Shown here: positions 1 to 5,575 of the stretch, one piece after another | Layout of the letters: each line of letters opens with the position of its first letter | Position numbering within the stretch: position 1 is the first letter of the stretch | Assembly (NCBI GenBank): GCA_017990795.1 | Contig: JAGNNG010000071.1 | Coordinates: 1-7,814, forward strand | Direction: 5' to 3' | DNA length: 7,814 nt | From: Deltaproteobacteria bacterium | GTDB lineage: Bacteria > Myxococcota_A > Polyangia > Palsa-1104 > JAEUJZ01 | Translations under genes and position numbers: made by a program | Notes under the pieces: generated by a model | Told to the model about the DNA's origin: nothing | Database searches by the model: none | The model's input: the letters and a program-made list of their open reading frames with translations, nothing else

Positions 1-141
1 GTGTTCGTACGCGCCCGAGATGCGATAGCCGCACTTCCAAAAACCTTGGTCCTCCTCGGGCTTAGCAATGTCGACTTGGATCAGGTGAGCCTGCCCGGCG
101 TCGTCGGTATACGTCAGCGTGCGATGGGCAATGGGTTCCAT
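1..141 (-). CDS. Probable DUF6968-family protein, N-terminal part (runs off left edge)
   Basis: Forty-seven N-terminal codons are visible, starting at ATG 141-139 (MEPIAHRTLTYTDDAG...). The frame is open to the window edge, so the C-terminus is missing. A short beta-rich stretch leads to a W-K-C-G-Y-R-I motif near residues 36-41. This resembles the W-R-C-P-Y-R-I core I recall from the uncharacterised DUF6968 family; the match is from memory and the function is unknown. The start is supported by a GGAGG about 9 nt upstream, which overlaps the end of the preceding lipoprotein gene. The lipoprotein stop codon lies only 5 nt before this ATG, so the two genes are almost certainly co-transcribed and probably translationally coupled. 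No signal peptide is seen, so the product is probably cytoplasmic. Confidence 0.65.
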   Translation of the reverse strand, partial: MEPIAHRTLTYTDDAGQAHLIQVDIAKPEEDQGFWKCGYRISGAYEH

Positions 142-146
142 GGGAG

Positions 147-365
147 CTAGCCTCCTTCTGCGATGCAGGCGGCGTAAAGTGTCATACAGCCAATCCAGCA
201 AGCGGCAGGCACGGGTGGTGGCAGAGATCTGCAAGTGCTAACGCAGCTCTCGTAGATTGAGTCGCATCCCGACGACAACTGGGACGATAGCTGAGGCGAC
301 TGTACGGGGTGTGCTGTGCAACCAGATATCACAAGGAGAAGCAGCAGAAGGAGGGTCTTTAGCAT
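147..365 (-). CDS. Small Cys-rich lipoprotein, predicted helical hairpin
   Basis: This 72-residue protein begins MLKT followed by a run of Leu and a V-I-S-G-C lipobox, so Cys16 is the predicted lipidated residue and the product is probably membrane-anchored outside the cytoplasm. The mature part has six cysteines at 34, 41, 45, 56, 60 and 67. Their spacings are 6-3-10-3-6, a mirror-symmetric pattern that would fit two short helices cross-linked by three stacked disulfides around the Pro-rich turn SLPPPVP (residues 47-53). I do not recognise a family. The start at 365 is chosen because GGAGGG lies about 4 nt upstream. The frame remains open further 5' to ATG 464, which would add 33 residues (see the promoter copy at 478-506). 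The gene shares a transcript with the DUF6968-like gene downstream. Partners are unknown. Confidence 0.75.
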   Translation of the reverse strand: MLKTLLLLLLLVISGCTAHPVQSPQLSSQLSSGCDSIYESCVSTCRSLPPPVPAACWIGCMTLYAACIAEGG

Positions 366-404
366 GCAACCCTCCTCGGTCGCTTTTGGTCGCGTGATAT
401 CTGG
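322..404 (-). repeat. 11-bp perfect inverted repeat bracketing the lipoprotein start
   Basis: CCAGATATCAC at 322-332 is the exact reverse complement of GTGATATCTGG at 394-404. In the lipoprotein mRNA one arm lies in the 5' leader. The other arm is the Val-Ile-Ser-Gly lipobox coding sequence. The 61-nt loop between them carries the Shine-Dalgarno sequence and the AUG. It could be an mRNA structure affecting translation, or coincidence; the arms contain the self-complementary GATATC. Confidence 0.4.
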
Positions 405-447
405 CTGGTCGCGGAAGCGGGATGGCACCCGGCCATTTGGGCAGCCA

Positions 448-522
448 GCGAGCTGGATGAGCATGGCGGTGTTTGTAGTTATCGGTTGGGCGTTGCGGCT
501 CGTCAATGCGTATTGCGGGGTC
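448..522 (-). repeat. Direct repeat copy A (promoter duplicate downstream of rloB)
   Basis: This 75-bp segment aligns without gaps to 2547-2621 at 64 of 75 positions. The aligned part covers a promoter, an ATG (464-462) and the first codons of rloA (Met-Leu-Ile-Gln-Phe/Leu). After those codons the sequences diverge. Weaker similarity (a CCAAG followed by a C-run on the minus strand) continues upstream of the promoter to about 545. The two copies lie in the same orientation and bracket rloAB. Confidence 0.85.
478..506 (-). promoter_or_regulatory. Promoter copy A for the lipoprotein/DUF6968 transcript
   Basis: On the minus strand TTGACG (506-501) is followed by a 17-nt spacer and GATAAC (483-478). 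The same boxes and spacer length occur upstream of rloA, although 5 of the 17 spacer bases differ. Transcription should start near 471, about 105 nt before the lipoprotein ATG at 365. It would also start about 6 nt before an in-frame ATG at 464. The -35 matches TTGACA at 5/6; the -10 is weaker, at 4/6. Promoter activity is inferred. The rest of the 215-nt gap between lipoprotein and rloB (366-580) holds no other gene I can support. Confidence 0.55.
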
Positions 523-580
523 GGGAGTGGGGGGACTTGGTTGGGATTCGCGCTTTGCTTAGTACTGGCGGGAGTGGGGG

Positions 581-1204
581 TTAGCTGGCGCTGGTGGGGA
601 GCAGGGTTTCTAGTAGGGCGTAGACTTGGGTGCCGGGCGTGGGAGGCCAGGCTCGGAGGTCGGGGGTGATTTTGCGGGCGCGGATGATTGCGGCGCGGAT
701 GGTGTCGGGGGGGAATCGGGAGATGTCGAGGTTGGTCTTGTTGTAGCTGCCGAGTTTGGAGCGTAGGCGGCGCTCGCAGTCGTCGGGGGTTACTATTCCG
801 CTCAGATCTTCGGTGTGGTGAAGGAGAAGCCAAAGCTCAAAGCTCGGGTGGCTGACAGCCCAGCTGTAGCGCTGGATCTTGGCGTGGGTCACGGCGTCCG
901 AGAGCTGCTTGGTTTTCCGTTCGGCTTCGACGTCGAATACCAGCCAGAGCTGGTCGAGGTTGCGGTCAAACTCGTGCTGCTGCAGGTAAGCGTCGGCGCG
1001 GCTGCAGACGTTGCTTGGTGCGGAGTCGTGCTTGTTGGGATTGGGGGCGACAGGGACGACCTTGACCCGCGAGCGGGGGATGACGCCCTTCTCTTGGAGG
1101 CGCGCAAAGTACTGTCCCTCCGTGAAGCCTTCAGTGACGATGACGCATATCCAGCAGTCACGTACGTGCTCGGTGCGGGGCAGGAGCTTGGTGCGGGTGA
1201 TCAT
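581..1204 (-). CDS. rloB: RloB family protein, TOPRIM-like putative nuclease
   Basis: This 207-residue protein is of ordinary length for RloB (PF13707). Visible landmarks are V-T-E-G-F-T-E-x-x-Y-F (residues 23-33) with acidic Glu25 and Glu29, L-V-F-D-V-E (88-93) at the position usually occupied by an Asp-x-Asp pair, and S-H-P-S-F-E-L-W-L-L-L-H (118-129), the most recognisable family motif. The end, P-G-T-Q-V-Y-A-L-L (190-198), also fits the family. RloB proteins have a predicted TOPRIM-like metal-binding core, and their usual partner is the RloA ATPase, so a nuclease effector role is inferred rather than shown. The start is ATG 1204-1202, 6 nt after the rloA stop; GGAAGGAG overlaps that stop about 9 nt upstream, so translation is likely coupled. 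A Glu replaces the second Asp of the usual pair. No terminator is evident after the stop at 581. Confidence 0.85.
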   Translation of the reverse strand: MITRTKLLPRTEHVRDCWICVIVTEGFTEGQYFARLQEKGVIPRSRVKVVPVAPNPNKHDSAPSNVCSRADAYLQQHEFDRNLDQLWLVFDVEAERKTKQLSDAVTHAKIQRYSWAVSHPSFELWLLLHHTEDLSGIVTPDDCERRLRSKLGSYNKTNLDISRFPPDTIRAAIIRARKITPDLRAWPPTPGTQVYALLETLLPTSAS

Positions 1205-1210
1205 GGGCCG

Positions 1211-2563
1211 CTACTCCTTCCGCTCAAGCCCGAGCTGCCGGGGCTGGCCCAGGAAGGGAATGGCGCCGAAGCGGCCATTTAGGTAGCCCTTTTCTAGGTG
1301 GCTGCCCAGGTGCTGTAGCTGCTCCTCCTTAAACTCGGCCAGGGAGTACAGCTTCGAGGCGTGGTCGGGGCCCTTCTCGGCAAACCAAATCTCATCAGCC
1401 CGCAGCAGATCCAGGTCTAGGAGGTTGGTGTCATGGGTGGTGAAGAGGAGCTGCGAGTTTGTGGTGCTGGCCAGGGCATCCTGCAGAAATTTCCGGGCTA
1501 GCAAGGGATGTAGGCTGCGCTCTAGCTCATCGAGCAGGAGGACACCACCATCCTTCGTTGGGTCGGTACCTAGAAAGGCAAACAGCACGGGCACCAAGTC
1601 GAGCAGGCGGCGGGTGCCATCTGATTCTTCCTCCAACTCGAACTCTATAGTCTGACCGCTGGTCAGGGTGCGCTGAGTAAGCACCCGGATTTCGTCCGAA
1701 GCGTGTTCCTGCTGGCCGGGCACGATACTGACGAAACCCGCTCTATTCGGCGCTACTACGACAGCGCTGGGGTCAATCTTCAGCGATTCTTGCAACTGCT
1801 TGGTTTTCGACTTCGGCAGATAGTCGGCGCTTGTTCTGCGGGTGATTAATGCCGTGATGCCGGTCCCTGCTTCAGCAAGGTACTTACTAGCAAAAGAGCG
1901 GAGGTGGGGCGCTGCTTCTAGTAGAGCGGGAAATCCCCGATAGATGCTCTCGGGCGTGATGATGATTAGTTTGTGACGGAACCAGTTGGACAGCGGGCTT
2001 AATGCGGCCACATTGCGCTCTTCGGCCTCGGTCAGGAACAGCTGCTCGGGGCGGGTTCCATCGGCCACAAATCGTACGCGGGCGGCTTCGGGGCCAAAGA
2101 CTTCGCCCAGCTTGATGTGGACCGTCTTGCCGGGGGCGGCTTCGCGCTCAAAGCACAGCTCCTCGTCTGCTTCTTGGGTGCGATACAGCCACTCTTGGCG
2201 GACTTCTGTGCTGCTGACGACAAAACCGTAGGAGTAGCGGGTCTGCTCGGCCCAGATCTCAAACTCGAAGCGAGCGTCGGGCTGTACAGGCTGCTGTAGG
2301 CGGAAGGGGGTGACGCCAATGCTGGCACCGGGGCGGGTGCCTTTTGTGACTAGCTGCTCAGCGAACGCCAGGGCCTTTACCAGGTTCGACTTGCCCGACG
2401 CATTGGCTCCATACACAGCGGCACAGCGCACGGCCTGTAGGTTTCCTGCTTTGTTTACTGGACGCAGGTGGCTGGGGTGCATTGGGTCTGCGGTGGCGGT
2501 TAGGTTTAGGACGGTCTTGCCTTGAAACGACAGGAAGTTCTCGACGGCGAACTGGATTAGCAT
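1211..2563 (-). CDS. rloA: RloA-type AAA/ABC ATPase (partner of RloB)
   Basis: This 450-residue cytoplasmic ATPase belongs to the RecF/SMC-like AAA_15/AAA_21 group (COG1106). It begins with the family's beta-strand L-I-Q-F-A-V-E-N-F-L-S-F. The Walker A G-A-N-A-S-G-K-S is at 52-59, an S-D-G-T-R-R signature is at 314-319, Walker B L-L-L-D-E-L-E is at 342-348, and the switch histidine is in T-T-H-D (375-378). The C-terminal G-R-F-G-A-I-P-F-L (430-438) is characteristic of RloA. All ATPase residues are intact, so it is probably active. In related pairs the ATPase is thought to sense invasion and control the nuclease-like partner; here that is inference. The frame is open upstream to 3037, but ATG 2563 is chosen because the protein fold starts there and a promoter lies directly before it. 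No Shine-Dalgarno is seen, so the mRNA leader may be only about 6 nt. Confidence 0.9.
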   Translation of the reverse strand: MLIQFAVENFLSFQGKTVLNLTATADPMHPSHLRPVNKAGNLQAVRCAAVYGANASGKSNLVKALAFAEQLVTKGTRPGASIGVTPFRLQQPVQPDARFEFEIWAEQTRYSYGFVVSSTEVRQEWLYRTQEADEELCFEREAAPGKTVHIKLGEVFGPEAARVRFVADGTRPEQLFLTEAEERNVAALSPLSNWFRHKLIIITPESIYRGFPALLEAAPHLRSFASKYLAEAGTGITALITRRTSADYLPKSKTKQLQESLKIDPSAVVVAPNRAGFVSIVPGQQEHASDEIRVLTQRTLTSGQTIEFELEEESDGTRRLLDLVPVLFAFLGTDPTKDGGVLLLDELERSLHPLLARKFLQDALASTTNSQLLFTTHDTNLLDLDLLRADEIWFAEKGPDHASKLYSLAEFKEEQLQHLGSHLEKGYLNGRFGAIPFLGQPRQLGLERKE

Positions 2564-2621
2564 GGCGGTGCTTGTAGTTATCGGCTGCGCGCTCTGGCTC
2601 GTCAATAAGTAGTGCGGGGTC
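2547..2621 (-). repeat. Direct repeat copy B (promoter and first codons of rloA)
   Basis: This is the functional-looking partner of 448-522, matching 64/75 without gaps. It contains the rloA start codon, the first few codons and the upstream promoter. The 11 differences avoid both promoter boxes. The two copies are 2099 bp apart, so they act as direct-repeat ends of the rloAB segment. Confidence 0.85.
2577..2605 (-). promoter_or_regulatory. Promoter copy B for rloAB
   Basis: On the minus strand TTGACG (2605-2600) is followed by a 17-nt spacer and GATAAC (2582-2577). Thirteen nucleotides separate the -10 from the rloA ATG, so the predicted leader is about 6 nt and carries no Shine-Dalgarno. 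The boxes are identical in copy A, which argues they are under selection. It lies in a 139-bp divergent region shared with the plus-strand TPR gene. Confidence 0.6.
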
Positions 2622-2687
2622 ACGGTGTGGCGTGCGGGGGGCTTGGGCGGGGCTGTAAATGCCGCTCGCCAAGCCTGCGCGTGGCTG

Positions 2688-2696
2688 TGATATAGT
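2688..2696 (+). promoter_or_regulatory. Extended -10 promoter for the TPR/lipoprotein operon
   Basis: TGA followed by TATAGT forms an extended -10 element (T-G-n then a 5/6 match to TATAAT). No good -35 is seen about 17 nt upstream, which is common for extended -10 promoters. The predicted transcription start falls at about 2702-2704, directly on the GTG at 2703. Confidence 0.5.
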
Positions 2697-2702
2697 CGCC
2701 AT

Positions 2703-3635
2703 GTGACCTTGATATCTACGTTACGTGTGACCGGGCTATGGGTGGCCGGCTCTGGTGGGGATTGCCAGATAGCGGCCTTGGACGTAAATGCTAAAGCGAA
2801 AGCGGCGGTGCCATCGGCTCGGCTTGGGCGGCGGCGGCGGTCGCTGATGCAGGGCAGTGCGCTGACGCTGGTGCTGGCGATGACGGGCGGGGTGGTGCTG
2901 CCGGGCGCGAGCCGGGCGTACGCACAAGGCTCGGGGGCGGCGGCGACTCCGGCAGAGAAGGGCAAGCCGACGCCGGAAGAAGTCGATGCGGCGGCGCGGC
3001 ACTTTGATAGCGGCGCGGACTTTTTCAACAAGGGCAACTACGGTGCTGCCCGCGCAGAGTTTGACGCGGCCTACAACCTGTCGAAGTTCCCGGCGCTGCT
3101 GTTTAACCTGGGCAAGACGGCAGAGAAGCAGGGCCAGATTGGCGACTCGATTCGCTACTTCGAGCAGTACCTAGAGAGCAACCCAGCCGACGCGGCTGAG
3201 GTGCGGGTGCGGGTCGAGAAGCTGCGTCAGCATCCGGATGCGCCAAAGACCTCGACGGTGGGCGCGGCCATAAATGATGTGCTGGTGCCGCCGGAGAGCA
3301 AGATGCCTCCGGTGCCGGCGCTGGCGCTTCTGGGCGCGGGCGCGGGGCTGCTGATCATCGGCATCGGCTGCGGCGCGGGGGCGCTGGGGGATGCGCGGAC
3401 GCTGATGAACTCGAACGGCAAGCCTTATAGCGAGGTCGCGGCGACCTTCGACCGCGGCAAGTCGCTGGAGAGCGCCGCCATCGCCTTTGACGTCCTGGGC
3501 TCGCTGGTGCTGGCGGGTGGCGCGGCGTGGACTGGCTATTGGCTTTATAAGCGAATTAAGAACAAGCCAGCGGTGGCTCCTACCGCTGTGTCGTTTAAGG
3601 GCGGTCTAGGGTTTGGGCTTAGTGGTCAATTTTAG
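2703..3635 (+). CDS. Secreted TPR-repeat protein with two C-terminal membrane segments
   Basis: Numbering is from GTG 2703 (310 residues). An Arg-rich stretch (R-R-R-R at 43-46) precedes a hydrophobic core at about 50-69 and an A-Y-A cleavage site near residue 74, so the protein is probably exported. A tetratricopeptide region follows at about 96-164 (A-R-H-F-D-S-G-A-D-F-F, then F-N-L-G-K-T-A-E-K-Q-G). Two hydrophobic segments lie at 205-228 and 258-283, and the end is Gly-rich with a terminal Phe. I associate this layout with Myxococcota envelope proteins; no specific function is known. TPRs normally bind partner proteins, plausibly the lipoprotein 17 nt downstream. The start is uncertain. 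GTG 2703 fits a leaderless transcript but gives an unusually long stretch before the signal peptide. GTG 2808 or ATG 2847 would give an ordinary signal peptide, but neither has a Shine-Dalgarno. Confidence 0.8.
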   Translation: MTLISTLRVTGLWVAGSGGDCQIAALDVNAKAKAAVPSARLGRRRRSLMQGSALTLVLAMTGGVVLPGASRAYAQGSGAAATPAEKGKPTPEEVDAAARHFDSGADFFNKGNYGAARAEFDAAYNLSKFPALLFNLGKTAEKQGQIGDSIRYFEQYLESNPADAAEVRVRVEKLRQHPDAPKTSTVGAAINDVLVPPESKMPPVPALALLGAGAGLLIIGIGCGAGALGDARTLMNSNGKPYSEVAATFDRGKSLESAAIAFDVLGSLVLAGGAAWTGYWLYKRIKNKPAVAPTAVSFKGGLGFGLSGQF

Positions 3636-3652
3636 TAAGGAAGTAAATCCAT

Positions 3653-4354
3653 ATGAAAATAACTAAAGTCTATTCTGCGGGCATCTTTGCGGCTGCTGCG
3701 CTGTTGGTTTCTGGCTGCTTTAATCCCGACTTAACCGGGGTGGTGTTTAAGTGCGATGATATCAACAATACCCAGTGCCCAGCGGGCCAGACCTGTCTAG
3801 AGGGCGACTGCGTGGCAGCAGAGTCACCTCAACCGACAGATCCAGGACCAGACGGTGGCACGGGTGGGGTTGATATGGCGTCCCCTGGTGGCACGACGAC
3901 GGGCTGCTCTGCGGGCGGCGGCAGCGATGTGTCTAAAGGTAGTAGTAAGCAGGCTTATGCCTGTACCGGTGTTTTTGGCGGTTATAATCGACCGAGTGCT
4001 TCGTCTTTATGCGCTAGTGGCTATCAGATCTGCACCAATGCTGACACCATTGACTTGACCAAGTGCAACCAAGAGCCCAAGGGCTTTTTTGTCAGCAAAG
4101 TACTAACCAAGCGTGATCGGAGTACGCCTCCGGGCACCGGCTGTGGCTCGCCGGGCAAAAATGAGACCGCGATGTTCGGGGGCTGCGGTCCCAGTACGAG
4201 CTCTGTGGTCACGCTGACCTCGGCCTGCAGCAACTTTACCAAGGCGTGGGACTGCAATGACAACCAGCTGAACTGCTTCAACATTGGTGGCTACTCACCC
4301 GACGCCAGCCAAAGCACCCGGACCGACTACGGCGTGCTGTGCTGTAAGAAGTAA
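3653..4354 (+). CDS. Cys-rich secreted lipoprotein, family not recognised
   Basis: This 233-residue protein has a Lys-containing N-terminus, a hydrophobic stretch and a L-V-S-G-C lipobox, so Cys22 is the predicted lipid-anchored residue. A compact motif C-x7-C-x5-C-x4-C (Cys34, 42, 48, 53, with C-P-A-G-Q-T-C in the middle) resembles the small disulfide modules at the N-terminus of many myxobacterial lipoproteins. A Pro/Gly/Asp/Thr linker follows at about 57-84. The C-terminal domain (85-233) carries twelve cysteines, including L-C-A-S-G-Y-Q-I-C, G-C-G and a final V-L-C-C-K-K. It is probably an extracytoplasmic disulfide-stabilised binding domain; the ligand is unknown. The ATG at 3653 has AGGAAG about 9 nt upstream and lies 17 nt after the TPR gene stop, so both are likely one operon. 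No convincing terminator follows in 4355-4480. Confidence 0.85.
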   Translation: MKITKVYSAGIFAAAALLVSGCFNPDLTGVVFKCDDINNTQCPAGQTCLEGDCVAAESPQPTDPGPDGGTGGVDMASPGGTTTGCSAGGGSDVSKGSSKQAYACTGVFGGYNRPSASSLCASGYQICTNADTIDLTKCNQEPKGFFVSKVLTKRDRSTPPGTGCGSPGKNETAMFGGCGPSTSSVVTLTSACSNFTKAWDCNDNQLNCFNIGGYSPDASQSTRTDYGVLCCKK

Positions 4355-4452
4355 GGCCGCCCTTCGGCTGTGGTCTGGACTTGGCGACTGGCGCGCTGCC
4401 GGTGCGCTGAGGCATCAAATCCCCTCGATTCCTGCTGCGAAATTCTTGGCTG

Positions 4453-4482
4453 TTAACCTCGGCCCTCACCTTCGGATATAGT
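4453..4482 (+). promoter_or_regulatory. Promoter for pdhA
   Basis: TATAGT at 4477-4482 matches the -10 consensus at 5/6. A TTAACC at 4453-4458, with an 18-nt spacer, is a poor -35 candidate. Seven nucleotides separate the -10 from the ATG at 4490, so transcription probably starts at or beside that A, giving a leaderless mRNA. No Shine-Dalgarno is seen before either the GTG (4481) or the ATG. Confidence 0.45.
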
Positions 4483-4489
4483 GCGCCCC

Positions 4490-5575
4490 ATGAATAACCA
4501 ACCTAGTGCTGCTTCGCCTGTTCCTGCCGCCTCGGCAGAGGTTGTCTCGGGTCTGGACCCCAAACTGCTCGCCAAGCCGCTGGCCCCTGCAGAGGTTCCG
4601 GTTCTAAAAGAGCTGTATCGGCAGATGCTGGTCATCCGCCGCGTCGAGGAGGCCGCCGCCAAGGCCTACGCCGCCGGTAAGATGGGTGGCTTTTTGCACC
4701 TGGGCATCGGTCAAGAGTCGGTCTGCGTCGGCGCCATCTCAGCGCTGCGCAAAGAGGACTACGTGATCGGTACCTACCGCGAGCATGGCCATGCCATCGC
4801 CAAAGCGGGCGCCAACCTGGACATCACCAAGGGCGTGCTGGCGGAGCTGATGGGCAAGGCGACGGGGATTAGCGCGGGCATGGGCGGGTCGATGCACATG
4901 TTTGATGCGGCGCACCGCTTTCTGGGCGGCTACGGCATCGTCGGCGGTCACGTGCCGCTGGCCGCGGGGGTCGCGTACGCCAGCAAGTACCGGAACCTGC
5001 CCGAGGTCACGCTGTGCTTCTTTGGCGACGGCTCGGCCAACCAAGGCGCGTTCTTTGAGGGGCTGAGCCTGGCCGGTCTGTGGAAGCTGCCGATCGTGTT
5101 TATCTGCGAGAACAACCAGTACTCGATGGGCACGCCGCTTTATCGCACGCTGGCGGTGCCGGACTTGACGGAGCGCGCTGGCGGCTTTGACATCGCGCGG
5201 GACCGCTTCCGGGGCGACGACGTGCTGGAAGTGCGCGAGCGCATCGGGCGGGCCGTGGATCGCGCGCGCAACGAGTTTATGCCGACGCTGATCGAGGTCG
5301 AGACGTACCGGTTCCGGGGGCACTCGATCTCGGACCCGGGGACGTATCGCAGCAAGGACGAGATCGAGCAGTGGAAGCGCCGCGATGCGGTCTTGATTGC
5401 GCGTGAGCGACTGGTGGCGGTGCTGGGCGAAGACGAGATCGTGTCGCTAGAAGCAGCGATTAAGGCGCAGGTACAAGAGTCCGTGCGCTTTGCCGAGCAG
5501 TCGCCCCCCGCCGAAGAAGCCACCATCTGGAAGTCCGTCTACGCCGAGCCAGGCACCGACCCCCGCAAAATGTAG
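4490..5575 (+). CDS. pdhA: Pyruvate dehydrogenase E1 component, alpha subunit
   Basis: This thiamine-diphosphate subunit of the pyruvate dehydrogenase complex decarboxylates pyruvate and passes the acetyl group to lipoyl-E2, linking glycolysis to acetyl-CoA in the cytoplasm. It has 361 residues from ATG 4490, close to usual E1-alpha length. An Ala/Pro-rich tail (about 1-35) precedes the catalytic fold: Y-R-Q-M-L-V-I-R-R (43-51), G-G-F-x-H-L-x-I-G-Q-E (66-76) and Y-R-E-H-G-H (96-101). The cofactor site is G-D-G-S-A-N-Q-G (179-186) through E-N-N-Q-Y (207-211). The loop R-G-H-S-I-S-D-P-G-T-Y-R (276-287) favours PdhA over acetoin dehydrogenase. A GTG at 4481 would add three residues, but it overlaps the predicted -10, so ATG is preferred. 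The E1 beta gene that usually follows is absent here; an opposing gene and structured DNA come next. Confidence 0.93.
   Translation: MNNQPSAASPVPAASAEVVSGLDPKLLAKPLAPAEVPVLKELYRQMLVIRRVEEAAAKAYAAGKMGGFLHLGIGQESVCVGAISALRKEDYVIGTYREHGHAIAKAGANLDITKGVLAELMGKATGISAGMGGSMHMFDAAHRFLGGYGIVGGHVPLAAGVAYASKYRNLPEVTLCFFGDGSANQGAFFEGLSLAGLWKLPIVFICENNQYSMGTPLYRTLAVPDLTERAGGFDIARDRFRGDDVLEVRERIGRAVDRARNEFMPTLIEVETYRFRGHSISDPGTYRSKDEIEQWKRRDAVLIARERLVAVLGEDEIVSLEAAIKAQVQESVRFAEQSPPAEEATIWKSVYAEPGTDPRKM

Noticed and set aside
316..669. Plus-strand ORF of 117 codons
   Set aside because: It lies antisense to the lipoprotein and the rloB end, has no ribosome site and no recognisable protein features, and crosses the promoter repeat.
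366..833. Extension of the lipoprotein frame to 833
   Set aside because: The Arg/Pro/His-rich translation is an out-of-frame reading across the end of rloB. The lipobox and Shine-Dalgarno fix the start at 365.
815..1286. Plus-strand ORFs antisense to rloB
   Set aside because: They are complement-strand shadows of a well-supported gene.
581..2563. Identification of the ATPase/TOPRIM pair as PARIS
   Set aside because: The effector matches RloB motifs rather than the DUF4435 type of AriB, and the ATPase has the RloA C-terminal signature.
2564..3037. Upstream extension of the rloA reading frame to a Met at 3037
   Set aside because: It overlaps the promoter, the divergent intergenic region and the TPR gene on the other strand. 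Its composition is low-complexity shadow sequence, and the RloA fold begins exactly at 2563.
4355..4452. Possible terminator or small gene between the Cys-rich lipoprotein and pdhA
   Set aside because: Only a 4-bp-stem hairpin (GCCG/CGGC) without a U-tract is seen, and there is no supported ORF.
4739..5526. Minus-strand ORFs inside pdhA
   Set aside because: pdhA carries all family motifs; these frames are open only because of GC-rich codon use.
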